Counted from the first letter of the stretch, positions 39,975 through 49,156 are shown. The stretch is 64,000 bases of DNA from Nisaea sp. (GCF_017640745.1 NZ_JAEPQA010000019.1:1-64000); one strand, 5' to 3'. Numbers and translations are program-made. Notes: a model not told the origin generated them from the letters alone.

Positions 39975-40823
39975 TCAGAGTGTAATCGTCAGGCCTTCAT
40001 GGGCCGCGACCGTGCCCGGACGACGTTCTTCGGCCTGCCGCACGATCTCGTCCATGACTTCGTCGGTGTGGCTCGGATCATGATGGAACAGAACCAGCTT
40101 GCCGACTCCCGCCGCGTCCGCGAGCCGGATTCCCTCCTGCCAGGTGGAATGGCCCCAGCCGACGAATTTCGGGAATTCCTCGTCGGTATAGCAGGCGTCG
40201 TAGATCATCACGTCCGCGCCCTCGATCAGCTCAAGGATATTCCGGTCGGGGTCGCCCGGCACATGCTCGGTGTCGGTCACATAGCAGATCGACTTTCCGG
40301 CATAGTCGAAGCGGTAGCCGATCGCGCCCTGGGGATGGTTCAGCATCGTGGTGCGCACGGAAATCTCGGGGCCGAATTCGAGGACATCGCCCGGAGCGAA
40401 GTTTCTGAAAGCCAGCTCCGACTGGAAAACCTCAAGCGGCACCGGAAACAGCGGCGACGACATCAGGCGGGCGAGGACATCCCGCATGTCCTTACCGCCG
40501 GAGAGGTGGCCGGACCAGATCCTGAACACGTTGCCTTTCTTGAAGGCGGAGGTGAAGAACGGCAATCCGCCGATATGATCGAGGTGCGAATGCGTGAAGA
40601 GCATATCCGCATCCACCGCGCCCGTCTTGTCGAGCGCGAGGCCGAGATTGCGCAGTCCGGTGCCGGCGTCGAGGATAAACAGTCTTTCGCCGCAGCGTAT
40701 TTCCAGACAGGCCGTATTGCCGCCATAGCGCACGAAGTCCGGCCCCGGGCAGGCGAGGCTTCCGCGTGCCCCCCAGATCCGGACAAAAAACTCGGCTCCC
40801 GGCGACAAGATCGATCCCCCCAC
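39975..40823 (-). CDS. MBL-fold metallo-hydrolase
   Basis: This 282-residue protein has the metallo-beta-lactamase fold: FTHSHLDHIGGLPFF is the HxHxDH metal motif, TMLNHPQGAIGYRFDYAGK follows, and YDACYTDEEF and LVLFHHDPSHTDE supply later ligands. The N-terminal RIWGARGSLACPGPDFVRYG is typical of the tRNase Z/phosphodiesterase-like subgroup. Substrate unknown. The start is uncertain: GTG at 40823, or TTG at 40808 with GGGGGG seven bases upstream. Confidence 0.85.
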   Translation of the reverse strand: MGGSILSPGAEFFVRIWGARGSLACPGPDFVRYGGNTACLEIRCGERLFILDAGTGLRNLGLALDKTGAVDADMLFTHSHLDHIGGLPFFTSAFKKGNVFRIWSGHLSGGKDMRDVLARLMSSPLFPVPLEVFQSELAFRNFAPGDVLEFGPEISVRTTMLNHPQGAIGYRFDYAGKSICYVTDTEHVPGDPDRNILELIEGADVMIYDACYTDEEFPKFVGWGHSTWQEGIRLADAAGVGKLVLFHHDPSHTDEVMDEIVRQAEERRPGTVAAHEGLTITL

Positions 40824-40931
40824 CCAATTTCGGGCTAAATTGCCGGCTTAATCGGTGCCGCAAGTCTGCATGACCCGCGCCGACGTGAAAAGATCAAATC
40901 GGGACAAGCGCCTAATTGGACTCCACGGTGC

Positions 40932-41624
40932 TCACGGCACCAGCCGGTAGCCGCCGGGATCGGTCACGAGGATCTGCGCATTCGATGGATCGATCTCGAT
41001 CTTCTGACGCAACCTGTAGACATGGGTTTCCAGCGTGTGCGTGGTCACCCCGGCATTGTATCCCCAGACCTCGTTCAGCAGGGTCTCGCGCTTCACCATG
41101 CGTCCGCCGGTCCGGTAGAGATATTTCAGGATCGCGGTTTCCTTTTCCGTCAGCCGCACCTTCTTGTTCTTGGCCTCGTCGATCAGCAGCTTGGCGCTGG
41201 GACGGAAACTGTAGGGACCGATGGTGAAGACCGCGTCGTCGCTCTGTTCGTGCTGGCGCAGATGCGCCCGCATGCGCGCGAGGAGGACGGCGATCTTGAA
41301 CGGTTTGGTGACGTAGTCGTTGGCGCCGGCATCGAGACCGAGAATCGTATCAGCATCGCCGTCCTGCGCCGTCAGCATCACGACCGGAGACTTCACCCCA
41401 TGGCGCCGGATCAGCCGGCAGACGTCGCGCCCGTCCATATCGGGCAGGCCGACATCGAGCAGAATCAGATCGAAATGGGCCGACTTGACGGTCTCCAGCG
41501 CCTCCGCTCCGGTCTCCACCGCCTGGACTGCAAATTCTTCATGCAGTTCCAGCTGCTCGGCCAGCGTGACCCGAAGCGCTTCGTCGTCTTCGACCAGCAG
41601 GACTTTCTTACCGTTCACCATCAC
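40932..41624 (-). CDS. OmpR-family response regulator (orphan)
   Basis: This 230-residue regulator has a receiver domain (about 6-120) with phospho-acceptor Asp in LILLDVGLPDMDG and Lys in YVTKPF, and a winged-helix DNA-binding domain with the EVWGYNAGVTTHTLETHVYR recognition segment. No sensor kinase is adjacent, so it is an orphan here; the nearest kinase is the CHASE hybrid about 28 kb away. It is a single gene, with 67 bases to DUF427 upstream. ATG at 41624 or 41621. Confidence 0.93.
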   Translation of the reverse strand: MMVNGKKVLLVEDDEALRVTLAEQLELHEEFAVQAVETGAEALETVKSAHFDLILLDVGLPDMDGRDVCRLIRRHGVKSPVVMLTAQDGDADTILGLDAGANDYVTKPFKIAVLLARMRAHLRQHEQSDDAVFTIGPYSFRPSAKLLIDEAKNKKVRLTEKETAILKYLYRTGGRMVKRETLLNEVWGYNAGVTTHTLETHVYRLRQKIEIDPSNAQILVTDPGGYRLVP

Positions 41625-41691
41625 CCGTCACGATCCGCTACATAAATGGAAATCCACACTTAAGTAGATTGCGCCGCGAATACCAGAGTCT

Positions 41692-41997
41692 TTAGACCGG
41701 TTCCACGACGACCTCTTTCCAGAAACTGACGAAGTCTCGAAGACGCGCCGCTTTTCTTGTCGGCCGTGGATAGGACCATGCGGCACTCTCGACGACCCGG
41801 TCTCCGGCCGTCACATCATAGTAGACCGCCTCCCCGCGCCACGGACATTGCGTCCTCGTCCCGCTATCCTTCAGCAGCTCGAAATTGACGGAATCCGGCG
41901 GAAAATAGACGCTTCCCTCGATCGTAATTGTGTCCCTTTCCGATGCCCGCGCGATTTCGGTATCGCCAAGTCGGGCCACCAGAACCTGATCGAACAT
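41692..41997 (-). CDS. DUF427 domain protein
   Basis: This 101-residue protein is a single DUF427 domain: VYFPPDSVNFELL, then TQCPWRGEAVYYDV and AAWSYPRPTRKAARLRDFV, which match the family. Function is unknown; the fold is a small beta barrel. It is 15 bases downstream of the alpha/beta-hydrolase gene on the same strand and is probably co-transcribed. Confidence 0.9.
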   Translation of the reverse strand: MFDQVLVARLGDTEIARASERDTITIEGSVYFPPDSVNFELLKDSGTRTQCPWRGEAVYYDVTAGDRVVESAAWSYPRPTRKAARLRDFVSFWKEVVVEPV

Positions 41998-42012
41998 GAC
42001 CCTGCCCCCGCC

Positions 42013-42894
42013 TCAGAAGGCCGGCGCCAGGATCAGCCGGAGCATGGCCTGGCACAGCGGATGGTGCGGATCGCCGAAGGCCTCAAGCGCGGTAAAATGA
42101 TCGCGATCAGGCAGATCGACGAGCTCGACAGGCTGCCGCTTCGCCCTGAGCGCTTCGGCAAGCTCGTCGCGCTGGCGCAGATATTCCGGCCCTTCCAGGC
42201 CGCCGACCGTCAGCAGGTGCGGCGGCAGCCTCAGGCCCGCGGCATCCGCGTCGCGCACGCGTGCGATCGGCGACAGGGCCTCCGCCTCCTCTTGCGAGAG
42301 AGACAGCACATCGTTCAGATAACAGAGCCGGATCGGCTCCAGATCATGCAGCCCGCTTACCGAGCAGATGCCCTTCAGTACACCCTGCGGCATGCCGGCC
42401 GGCCCGCCCATGAAGGCCGAGAGGTGACCGCCTGCGGAATGACCCGCGAGATAGAGCCGGGACGGGTTTCCGCCGTAGCCGGACGCGTTCTCTGAAACCC
42501 AGCCGATCGCGGCCCGAATATCCTCGGTGATATCGGAGACCGAGACCTCCGGGCAGAGACGGTAGCCGACCGACACGAAGGTGATGTCCGCCGCGATGAA
42601 GGTCGGCACGAGGAAATGCGCGATCGACTTGTCCCGCATGTGCCAGTAGCCGCCGTGAACGAAGATCAGGACAGGCGCATCGCGCTTGCCGGCGGGAAAG
42701 ATATCGACGCGCTGGCGGGGATGCTCCCCATAGGCGATGTCGAGATCGGCCGAGAACTGACGGCGGACCTCCGCCCCCTTGGCTTCCCATGACGCCGAGA
42801 TTTCCGCGCTGTTCGCGACCTTCTTGCGGTTGTCGTACTCCCGGTCTAGTGCCGCGCGGTCATAGGTTTTGAAAAGCGTCATCGCCGTATCCAT
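42013..42894 (-). CDS. Alpha/beta hydrolase (kynurenine formamidase-like)
   Basis: This 293-residue hydrolase has the oxyanion motif FVHGGYWHMRDKS, the nucleophile elbow LAGHSAGGHLSAF and a late catalytic His in PDRDHFTALEAF. The HGGYW motif is shared with bacterial kynurenine formamidase-like and carboxylesterase enzymes. Two starts are possible (ATG 42894 or 42882); the longer GTG at 42918 is less likely. It is divergent from ribA by about 90 bases, and DUF427 follows it. Confidence 0.88.
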   Translation of the reverse strand: MDTAMTLFKTYDRAALDREYDNRKKVANSAEISASWEAKGAEVRRQFSADLDIAYGEHPRQRVDIFPAGKRDAPVLIFVHGGYWHMRDKSIAHFLVPTFIAADITFVSVGYRLCPEVSVSDITEDIRAAIGWVSENASGYGGNPSRLYLAGHSAGGHLSAFMGGPAGMPQGVLKGICSVSGLHDLEPIRLCYLNDVLSLSQEEAEALSPIARVRDADAAGLRLPPHLLTVGGLEGPEYLRQRDELAEALRAKRQPVELVDLPDRDHFTALEAFGDPHHPLCQAMLRLILAPAF

Positions 42895-42983
42895 CTTTCC
42901 GTGGTTGAAAAGAAACACTGCGTTAGGCGCGGCGGCGGTTCAAGGCGCTTGACCTTGGCCCCGGGCGGAAGATGATGCGGCTC

Positions 42984-44141
42984 ATGGAAAACACTCAGTT
43001 CAAATCCGGCGGCGGCGCGCCCGCCTCTCCCTCGACCCAGACCTCCGTCGACCGCGCGATCTCGGAACTTCGCCGCGGCGGCCTTGTGCTGGTGCACGGA
43101 TCGGCCGATGACAGCGTCCTGCTGGTGCTCGCCGCCGAAATGGCCAACCAGGTGGCGCTCGCCGCAATGGTCCGCCTCGCCGGCAGCCTCCCGTCGGTGA
43201 TCGTGCCGCGGAACCGGGCGCGCGACATCACGGGCAACGAGGCCATCCCGCCCTATTCCAGCATGGCGCTGCCGCGCGGCGTCGATGCGGCCCTGGTTCG
43301 CCAGATCGCCGACCCGCTGTTCGAACCGGAGAAACTCGGCGCCCTGCGCCGGGCGCTGACCATCGTCCCGGTGCGCGCCGGACGTCTCGGGCCCGCGGTG
43401 GTCCAGCTCGCCAAGTGGTCGCGGCTGCTTCCCTCGGTCGTCGTGGCTCGTGTCACCGACGTGAAAGCCGCGGAGGCCGCGCGCTGGGCCCATGCCCAGG
43501 GGCTGCTCTCCCTCGCCGTCTCCGATATCGAGGATTATGTCGAGGCGAGCGCGCGCCGCCTCAGCCGGGTCGCAACCGCGCGCGTGCCGCTCGCTGCCGC
43601 GGAAAACGCGCGGATCGTCGCCTTTCGCCCGGCCGACGGCGGCGAGGAGCATCTCGCGATCATCATCGGGGAGCCGGATTTCGACGCCCCGGTTCTGGTC
43701 CGTCTCCATTCCGAATGCCTGACCGGCGATCTTCTCGGCAGCCTGCGCTGCGATTGCGGCGACCAGCTCCGGGGGGCGCTCAAGGAGATCGGCAACCAGG
43801 GCTCCGGTATCCTGCTCTATCTCGCCCAGGAAGGCCGCGATATCGGGCTCATCAACAAGCTGCGCGCCTATCAGCTGCAGGATCTCGGCAGCGATACCGT
43901 CGACGCAAACGAACAGCTTGGCTTCGAGGCCGACGAGCGGGTCTATCTGAGCGCCGCCGAGATGCTCCACCAGCTCGGGGTGAAGTCGGTGCGGCTGATG
44001 ACCAACAATCCGGAAAAGATTGCCCAGCTCAAGAGCTGCGGCGTCGATGTCGTGGAACGGGTCGCCCATATCTTCCCCTCCAATGCCCACAACGAGGGCT
44101 ACCTGAAGACCAAGGCGGCGCGCACAGGCCATCTTTTCTAG
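42984..44141 (+). CDS. ribA: GTP cyclohydrolase II with degenerate RibB-like N-terminal domain
   Basis: This 385-residue protein has a complete C-terminal GTP cyclohydrolase II domain (from about residue 190): VRLHSECLTGDLLGSLRCDCG supplies the zinc cysteines, and GILLYLAQEGRDIGLINKL and LMTNNPEKI follow. The N-terminal ~180 residues align loosely with 3,4-dihydroxy-2-butanone-4-phosphate synthase (RGGLVLVHGSADDSVLLVLAAE) but lack the acidic DDEDRENEGD site, so that half is probably inactive. ATG at 42984 or 42972. No FMN riboswitch is visible in the short upstream gap. Confidence 0.9.
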   Translation: MENTQFKSGGGAPASPSTQTSVDRAISELRRGGLVLVHGSADDSVLLVLAAEMANQVALAAMVRLAGSLPSVIVPRNRARDITGNEAIPPYSSMALPRGVDAALVRQIADPLFEPEKLGALRRALTIVPVRAGRLGPAVVQLAKWSRLLPSVVVARVTDVKAAEAARWAHAQGLLSLAVSDIEDYVEASARRLSRVATARVPLAAAENARIVAFRPADGGEEHLAIIIGEPDFDAPVLVRLHSECLTGDLLGSLRCDCGDQLRGALKEIGNQGSGILLYLAQEGRDIGLINKLRAYQLQDLGSDTVDANEQLGFEADERVYLSAAEMLHQLGVKSVRLMTNNPEKIAQLKSCGVDVVERVAHIFPSNAHNEGYLKTKAARTGHLF

Positions 44142-44186
44142 GGGACTCAACAGGCTGCCTGCGAGGCGGTTTCAGCCACATTCAGC

Positions 44187-44201
44187 TGGTACGGGGCTTG
44201 C
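44187..44201 (+). promoter_or_regulatory. Strong sigma-54-type promoter for the 44231 gene
   Basis: The sequence TGGTACG-GGGC-TTGC at 44187-44201 differs from the consensus TGGCACG-N4-TTGC at one position only. GG is at 44188-44189 and GC at 44200-44201, exactly ten bases apart. Transcription would begin near 44212, leaving about 19 bases to the ATG at 44231, with AGGAG in between. This is the best sigma-54 match seen in the window. Confidence 0.7.
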
Positions 44202-44230
44202 ATTCCTGAAGGGCAAAAGGAGCCTTTGCG

Positions 44231-45103
44231 ATGCAAGTCACTCAATCGGCGGCACAACCTGCCTGGTGGTCCCAGTCCTTTCAGTCCGGCGAACGCGACG
44301 TGAAACAGGATATCCGCGACCGGTCTTCCGTGAGCGCGGAGACCGAAACCGGCGATCAAGGTTGGGGAGAAGACGGCTTCGGGTTCGACGATTTCATCGA
44401 TATCGTGAATCCGCTGCAGCATCTGCCTTTCATCTCGACACTCTACCGCGAACTGACCGGCGACAGCATCGCCCCGGCGGCGCGCATGGCAGGCGGAACC
44501 CTGTATGGCGGTCCAGCAGGCATGATCGCGAGCGTCGCCAATGTCTTTGTCGAGGCAGAGGCGGGCGCAGATATCGGCGGCACCATGGTCGCGCAGCTTA
44601 CAGAGCGCGACGCCGCCCCCTCGTCCATTCCGGCGGCCGACGACAGCGGCTCCAAACAAATGCTCGCGCAAGCACCAAACGATTCGGTTCCGCAACAACC
44701 GATCTCCACCGATCTCGCCAACCTTCCCTCACCACAAGCGCTTGCCGCCTATGCTCAGGCCAGCGCCCTCGGCGTTCCGGGACGATCCAACGGGCCGGTG
44801 GACTGGAGCAGCGGTGTGATCACGCCGAAACAGGAGTCCGGACCCTCGCTGCAGAGCGTCACCGGCCGCGGACTCGATGACCTGATCCGCGAAAGCCAGG
44901 CCAAGACCGCGACGCGCAAGCGCGGACCCTCGCTGCCGTCCCTCACGGAACCGGGCCTGAAGAACCGGGGCGCCGCCCCGGTCGAGACCGCGTCCGCCAA
45001 TCCTGCGAACCCACCGGCTAACCGGGCCGGGCTGGCCGATTGGATGATGAAAGCCCTCGACAAGTATGAAACCATGAAGGCTCCGGACCAGCACACGGGC
45101 TAG
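44231..45103 (+). CDS. Conserved hypothetical protein behind a sigma-54 promoter
   Basis: This 290-residue protein has no signal peptide. Its most ordered part is about residues 55-105 (FDDFIDIVNPLQHLPFISTL, then LTGDSIAPAARMAGGTLYGG), which I recall seeing in other Rhodospirillales-type proteins annotated hypothetical. The rest is low-complexity with repeated GPSL segments (SGPSLQSVTGRG, RGPSLPSLTEPG). A Gly/Ala-rich hydrophobic stretch (90-110) could bind a membrane. AGGAG precedes the ATG. Function unknown; the promoter suggests a flagellar or nitrogen regulon. Confidence 0.75.
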   Translation: MQVTQSAAQPAWWSQSFQSGERDVKQDIRDRSSVSAETETGDQGWGEDGFGFDDFIDIVNPLQHLPFISTLYRELTGDSIAPAARMAGGTLYGGPAGMIASVANVFVEAEAGADIGGTMVAQLTERDAAPSSIPAADDSGSKQMLAQAPNDSVPQQPISTDLANLPSPQALAAYAQASALGVPGRSNGPVDWSSGVITPKQESGPSLQSVTGRGLDDLIRESQAKTATRKRGPSLPSLTEPGLKNRGAAPVETASANPANPPANRAGLADWMMKALDKYETMKAPDQHTG

Positions 45104-45135
45104 CCGCGCTCCTGCTGTCCTGACGGAGGGGTTTC

Positions 45136-45657
45136 TTGGATCTTGTTCTCAGGGCCGGCGACGCCGGCATCTACCATCTCGACATGAACGGCGAGCTGTT
45201 GCGTTGCGCGATCGGCAAGGGCGGTGTGCGGACAGACAAGCGCGAAGGCGACGGCGCGACGCCAGTCGGGCGTTTTCCTTTGCGCCGTATCTTTTACCGC
45301 CGCGACCGTCTGGCACCACCACCCGGCTGCAAGTCCCCGATCGAAATCGCACCGGATCAGGGCTGGAGCGACGACCCGGCCGATCCGGATAACTATAACC
45401 GCCTCGTCGTCCTGCCCTACGACGGCTCGCATGAGCGGCTGATGCGCGAGGATGCGGTCTACGACGTTGTGGTCGAACTCGGCTACAACGACGACCCGCC
45501 GATCCCGGGCCTGGGCAGTGCGATATTCATGCATGTCGCCCGGCCGGACTACTCCGGTACCGAGGGCTGCGTCGCCCTCGCCCTGCCGGACCTGCTGAGA
45601 GTGCTGGAACAGTGCGGAGGAGAAGGCGCGGTCGTGGTTCCGCCGGATCTCGCCTAG
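45136..45657 (+). CDS. YkuD-family L,D-transpeptidase
   Basis: This 173-residue protein is a compact L,D-transpeptidase catalytic domain: GDGATPVGRFPLRRIFYR near the N-terminus, then IFMHVARPDYSGTEGCVAL with catalytic His and Cys. It may cross-link peptidoglycan, but no signal peptide is present, as in several cytosolic-looking alphaproteobacterial members. The start is a TTG at 45136 behind GGAGGGG; a later ATG at 45184 would cut into the domain. The 3' end overlaps the YggS gene by 4 bases. Confidence 0.87.
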   Translation: MDLVLRAGDAGIYHLDMNGELLRCAIGKGGVRTDKREGDGATPVGRFPLRRIFYRRDRLAPPPGCKSPIEIAPDQGWSDDPADPDNYNRLVVLPYDGSHERLMREDAVYDVVVELGYNDDPPIPGLGSAIFMHVARPDYSGTEGCVALALPDLLRVLEQCGGEGAVVVPPDLA

Positions 45658-46355
45658 CCGGCGGGCTTCTGCCGTTCCCCGAAGATTGCCGTACCGACCC
45701 GCACATGGGTGGCACCGAACTCGATCGCGGTCTCGTAGTCGCCGCTCATGCCCATGCTCAGCTTCTCGAGGCCGTGGCGGCGGGCGATCTCCCGCAGGAG
45801 CGCGAAATGCAGTGCCGGTTCCTCGTCCACCGGCGGGATGCACATCAGTCCGGTGACATTGAGACCGTGCTCGTCGCGGCAGCTTTCGATGAAGGCATCG
45901 GCCTCCGAGGGCAACACGCCGGCCTTCTGCTCCTCCTCGCCGGTATTGACCTGGACGAAGCATTCGAGGCTGCGTCCCTGCTTCTTCATTTCGCCTGCGA
46001 GAACCCGGGCCAGCTTCGGACGATCAACCGTCTCGATCACGTCGAACAGAGCAACCGCATCGGCCGCCTTGTTGGTCTGGAGCGGCCCGATCAGATGCAG
46101 GGCGACATCGGGATATTTCTGCTTGAGCGCCGGCCATTTGCCTTGCGCTTCCTGGATCCGGTTCTCGCCGAAGACCCGTTGTCCTTCCTCCAGCGCCGCC
46201 TCGACGCGCTCGACCGGCTGCACCTTGCCGACGGCAACGAGCGTCACCTCGTCCGGCGCGCGGCGCGCGGCTTTCGCGGCCGCCGCGATCTGCGCGCGGA
46301 CAGTCCGGAGATTGTCCGCAACGTTCACGTCGGCATCATTTTCCGCAATGTCCAT
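45654..46355 (-). CDS. YggS/PLPBP pyridoxal-phosphate homeostasis protein
   Basis: This 233-residue protein binds PLP without a known catalytic reaction and affects vitamin B6 and amino-acid balance. The PLP lysine lies in VTLVAVGKVQPVERV (KVQP replaces the usual KTxP), and FGENRIQEAQGKW, LHLIGPLQTNKA and LSMGMSGDYETAIEFGATHV are family signatures. The ATG at 46355 lies 4 bases after the stop of the TPR-sulfotransferase gene, so it is co-transcribed with that unit. An earlier ATG at 46370 is possible but lacks a ribosome-binding site. Confidence 0.93.
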   Translation of the reverse strand: MDIAENDADVNVADNLRTVRAQIAAAAKAARRAPDEVTLVAVGKVQPVERVEAALEEGQRVFGENRIQEAQGKWPALKQKYPDVALHLIGPLQTNKAADAVALFDVIETVDRPKLARVLAGEMKKQGRSLECFVQVNTGEEEQKAGVLPSEADAFIESCRDEHGLNVTGLMCIPPVDEEPALHFALLREIARRHGLEKLSMGMSGDYETAIEFGATHVRVGTAIFGERQKPAG

Positions 46356-46359
46356 CGTC

Positions 46360-48270
46360 TCAATCCCCATAGCCAAAGCGTTCAATTTCCGCGTGCAGCT
46401 CCTCGGCTGCCGCCATCAGTTTAGGCCCGTATCGCTGCCAGCGCGCCACGGCATGTCCGTAGAGGGGCTGCGTTACCTGCGCATAGCTCGGCGTCGCGAT
46501 ATAGCCCCGGCCGCGGGCGTGCTCGTGAAAGGCCAACAAGCGTTCGTCCCACTCCAGCCCGAGGAAGTTCAGCACCGGCTCGGTCGAGCCCCTCAGATCG
46601 CGCGTCATGTCCTCGTACCTGACCGTGACCACCGACAGGTTGAGGGTCTCCATGTAGCGCTCCCAGAGCGAGAAGACCTCGCGATAAAAACGGATGGTGT
46701 CATCCAGCGAGCAGAATACCGCCATGGAATGGTTGAGGCTGAAATTCTGCATCAGGCAGCTGAGGCAGACGTCGCAGGGATGACGTAGCGCCAGAATAAA
46801 GCGCGCGCGCGGAAACAGCCGCTTGATAAGTCCCGCATGGACAATGTTCAGCGGCATCTTGTCGATATAGAGCGCGCCATCCGACGGCACCATGAAGCGT
46901 GAGCGTTCAGCGAAATAGGCGGATCTGAGATCCGCAAGCTTCGCCTCCGACAGGGTCTCCAGCGCGCCCGGATAGACCCCCTCCGCCCGTAGCCTGAGCG
47001 CCAGATTGGTAATCAGCGGACGCTCTTCCAAGACCTCCACACTCGGATGGGCATTGAGCACCTGATCCAGCAAGGTGGTGCCGGAGCGCGGAAACCCGAC
47101 GAGAAATACGGGGTCCGGTTCGCCCGGAGCGGGGGCCGCCACATCCTTCGCCCAGGCAGGGACCTTGGAATATGCAACCGCCAGCTCCGCCACTTCGGAG
47201 AATGCACGACCCGGCTCGAGCTGACCGTCGCGGAATTCCTCGAACTGCACACGGTTGGCCGTCTCGAACCATTCGAGGGCCTCCTCGCACTCCCCGAGCG
47301 CGTCCAATGTCTGCGCCAGTTCGAAACCGAGCCTGAACGTGTCGGGTCCTTGAGCAATTCCCTTCAGAGCCGGCACGAGCAACGATTTTGCCTCTTCGTG
47401 ACGTTTCAGCCGCCGAAGCACGCGCCCTCGAAGAGCCGTCAGAAACTGATCCTGCGGCGCGAGGAAGCCTCCGTTCCGCGCAACCAGCAGCGCCTCTTCG
47501 AGAGCCGACTGCCGGTCGAGCAGCTCGGCGAGGAGCCTCAGGGATGCGGTTTGCCGCGGGTCCGCTGTAACAGCACGCCGTGCCATCCGGACCGCCCGCG
47601 CGAGATCGCCGGTTTCACGGCAGAATTGCGCCAGCGCGCGAAGCACCCGCGGATCTGCTGTATCCCCGCGTAGAAGTTCGTCGAAGCGCTGCTTCGCGGC
47701 CTCGGTGCGGCCCATCGAGAGATAGATGCTGGCAAGATTGCTGCGGATCTCGATAGCGTCATCCCGCCGCGCGGCCCGTTCGAGCATTTCGGCGGCGCGC
47801 GGCAGGTTCCACTGACTGCGGTAGATCACCGCCAGATTGTTCAGCACAGCCGGATCGTCGCCCAGCGCCAGTGCCGTTTCGAGCGCGGGCGCCGCCACGT
47901 CGTAGCGCCCGAGTTCCAGCAAGATGCTGCCGTGGAGTTTCTGGACCTGCGGGTTATCGCGAAGCCGCCCGGCAATCGGCCCGAGCAGCTCGGCGGCGGA
48001 AGCGGCAGCACCTCTGTGGAACCGCACCTGCGCCAGGTTCACCGCGACCTGAAGTTCCGTCGCCGGTGCCAGACTGCGGGCCTTTTCCAGAAGCGCCTCG
48101 GCGCGCTCGAAATGCCCGCCGGACGCCTCCAGCATGCCGAACGTGTAGAACGGCCGCCAGTCACCCCCGGCCTTGCGCAAGACGCGCGCATATTTTTCGC
48201 GCGCATCCCTCCAGCGCCCGGCCGAAGCGAGGCGCTGGATCGGCCCGAGATCGTTGGACGCTGCTGCCAT
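46360..48270 (-). CDS. TPR-sulfotransferase fusion
   Basis: This 636-residue protein has TPR repeats over about residues 10-340 and a PAPS-dependent sulfotransferase domain at the C-terminus. The 5'-phosphosulfate loop VFLVGFPRSGTTLLDQ is at about 389-403 and the 3'-phosphate motif RFILALRHPCDVCLSC at about 490-505. TPR-sulfotransferases often modify proteins or exopolysaccharides; the TPR part would select the target. It is 21 bases downstream of a second sulfotransferase and 4 bases upstream of YggS. The acceptor is unknown. Confidence 0.9.
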   Translation of the reverse strand: MAAASNDLGPIQRLASAGRWRDAREKYARVLRKAGGDWRPFYTFGMLEASGGHFERAEALLEKARSLAPATELQVAVNLAQVRFHRGAAASAAELLGPIAGRLRDNPQVQKLHGSILLELGRYDVAAPALETALALGDDPAVLNNLAVIYRSQWNLPRAAEMLERAARRDDAIEIRSNLASIYLSMGRTEAAKQRFDELLRGDTADPRVLRALAQFCRETGDLARAVRMARRAVTADPRQTASLRLLAELLDRQSALEEALLVARNGGFLAPQDQFLTALRGRVLRRLKRHEEAKSLLVPALKGIAQGPDTFRLGFELAQTLDALGECEEALEWFETANRVQFEEFRDGQLEPGRAFSEVAELAVAYSKVPAWAKDVAAPAPGEPDPVFLVGFPRSGTTLLDQVLNAHPSVEVLEERPLITNLALRLRAEGVYPGALETLSEAKLADLRSAYFAERSRFMVPSDGALYIDKMPLNIVHAGLIKRLFPRARFILALRHPCDVCLSCLMQNFSLNHSMAVFCSLDDTIRFYREVFSLWERYMETLNLSVVTVRYEDMTRDLRGSTEPVLNFLGLEWDERLLAFHEHARGRGYIATPSYAQVTQPLYGHAVARWQRYGPKLMAAAEELHAEIERFGYGD

Positions 48271-48291
48271 TCAAACCCCGATATCGACGGA

Positions 48292-49137
48292 TCAGACGCG
48301 CGGCGTTCCTGACTTGGAAATATATCCAAGCTCCAGGAGCAGATCGTAATGGCGCTCGGTCAGGCGTTTCACGTGATCCTCGCTGAGCACCTGCCGGTAG
48401 CCGCCGACGCCGCCGGCACGGAAGAATTTCTGCGACTGGTGCACCCGCTCGCGGAAACCTGTCTGCTTCTCCTGGCCGGCGACCACAGAAAAGCTGCTGT
48501 TTCGGATCGCGCGCTTCAGTCTTTCGGAGTCCTTCGGCACACCGAGATACCGCATGAAGGCTCCGAACGCCTTGGTCGGATTCTTTGCCATCGCCTCGTA
48601 TTTCAGGGTCAGCGGATTGAAATTCTCGACGGCGTGCCAGCTCCGGTAGTGATCGGTCCAGGTGCCCAGCACCTGGAATACGGCAGCCTTTGTCGTCCGG
48701 GTCGTCTGCAGATAGGAGGTCATGGCCTCCACCGCATCGTCCAGCGAGAGCCGGTAATGGTCCGCATAGGAAACCGTTACGTCGTAGACGTTGCGCACGA
48801 CATAGACGGCGCCGGCCGTATGCTCGAGATGAATCAGCGGTCGGCCTTCATGCATCATCAGCGCGTTATGCGTCTTCACGATCGCGGTTTCCGGCTGCGA
48901 CGCCCAGGATTTCTGCAGCGGCTCGCGAAGCGCATGGATATCCGCATCGCTCAGCTGCGCAAGCGGCTTGCCGGCGATCTGTTCATAGAGCGGCCCCATC
49001 ATGTCGCCGAACCGCACGACCCCGAGATCGTTGATCGAAACCGGCTCCGGGCTGTTCCGGAACAGGTTCTCGATGAAGATCCGGAGCCAGGTGTTGCCCG
49101 ATTTGGGAAAGGAGGCGAGCCACAGAATACCGCTCAT
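48292..49137 (-). CDS. PAPS-dependent sulfotransferase
   Basis: This 281-residue single-domain sulfotransferase has the 5'-PAPS loop LASFPKSGNTWLR (F10-W17) and the 3'-phosphate motif YVVRNVYDVTVSYADHY. It resembles cytosolic-type sulfotransferases of small molecules or peptides more than the glycan type. The gene starts 19 bases after the stop of the JmjC-type gene and ends 21 bases before the TPR-sulfotransferase, so all three are probably one transcript. The acceptor is unknown. Confidence 0.92.
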   Translation of the reverse strand: MSGILWLASFPKSGNTWLRIFIENLFRNSPEPVSINDLGVVRFGDMMGPLYEQIAGKPLAQLSDADIHALREPLQKSWASQPETAIVKTHNALMMHEGRPLIHLEHTAGAVYVVRNVYDVTVSYADHYRLSLDDAVEAMTSYLQTTRTTKAAVFQVLGTWTDHYRSWHAVENFNPLTLKYEAMAKNPTKAFGAFMRYLGVPKDSERLKRAIRNSSFSVVAGQEKQTGFRERVHQSQKFFRAGGVGGYRQVLSEDHVKRLTERHYDLLLELGYISKSGTPRV

Positions 49138-49156
49138 CGCGCTGTTTCCAGAATCG

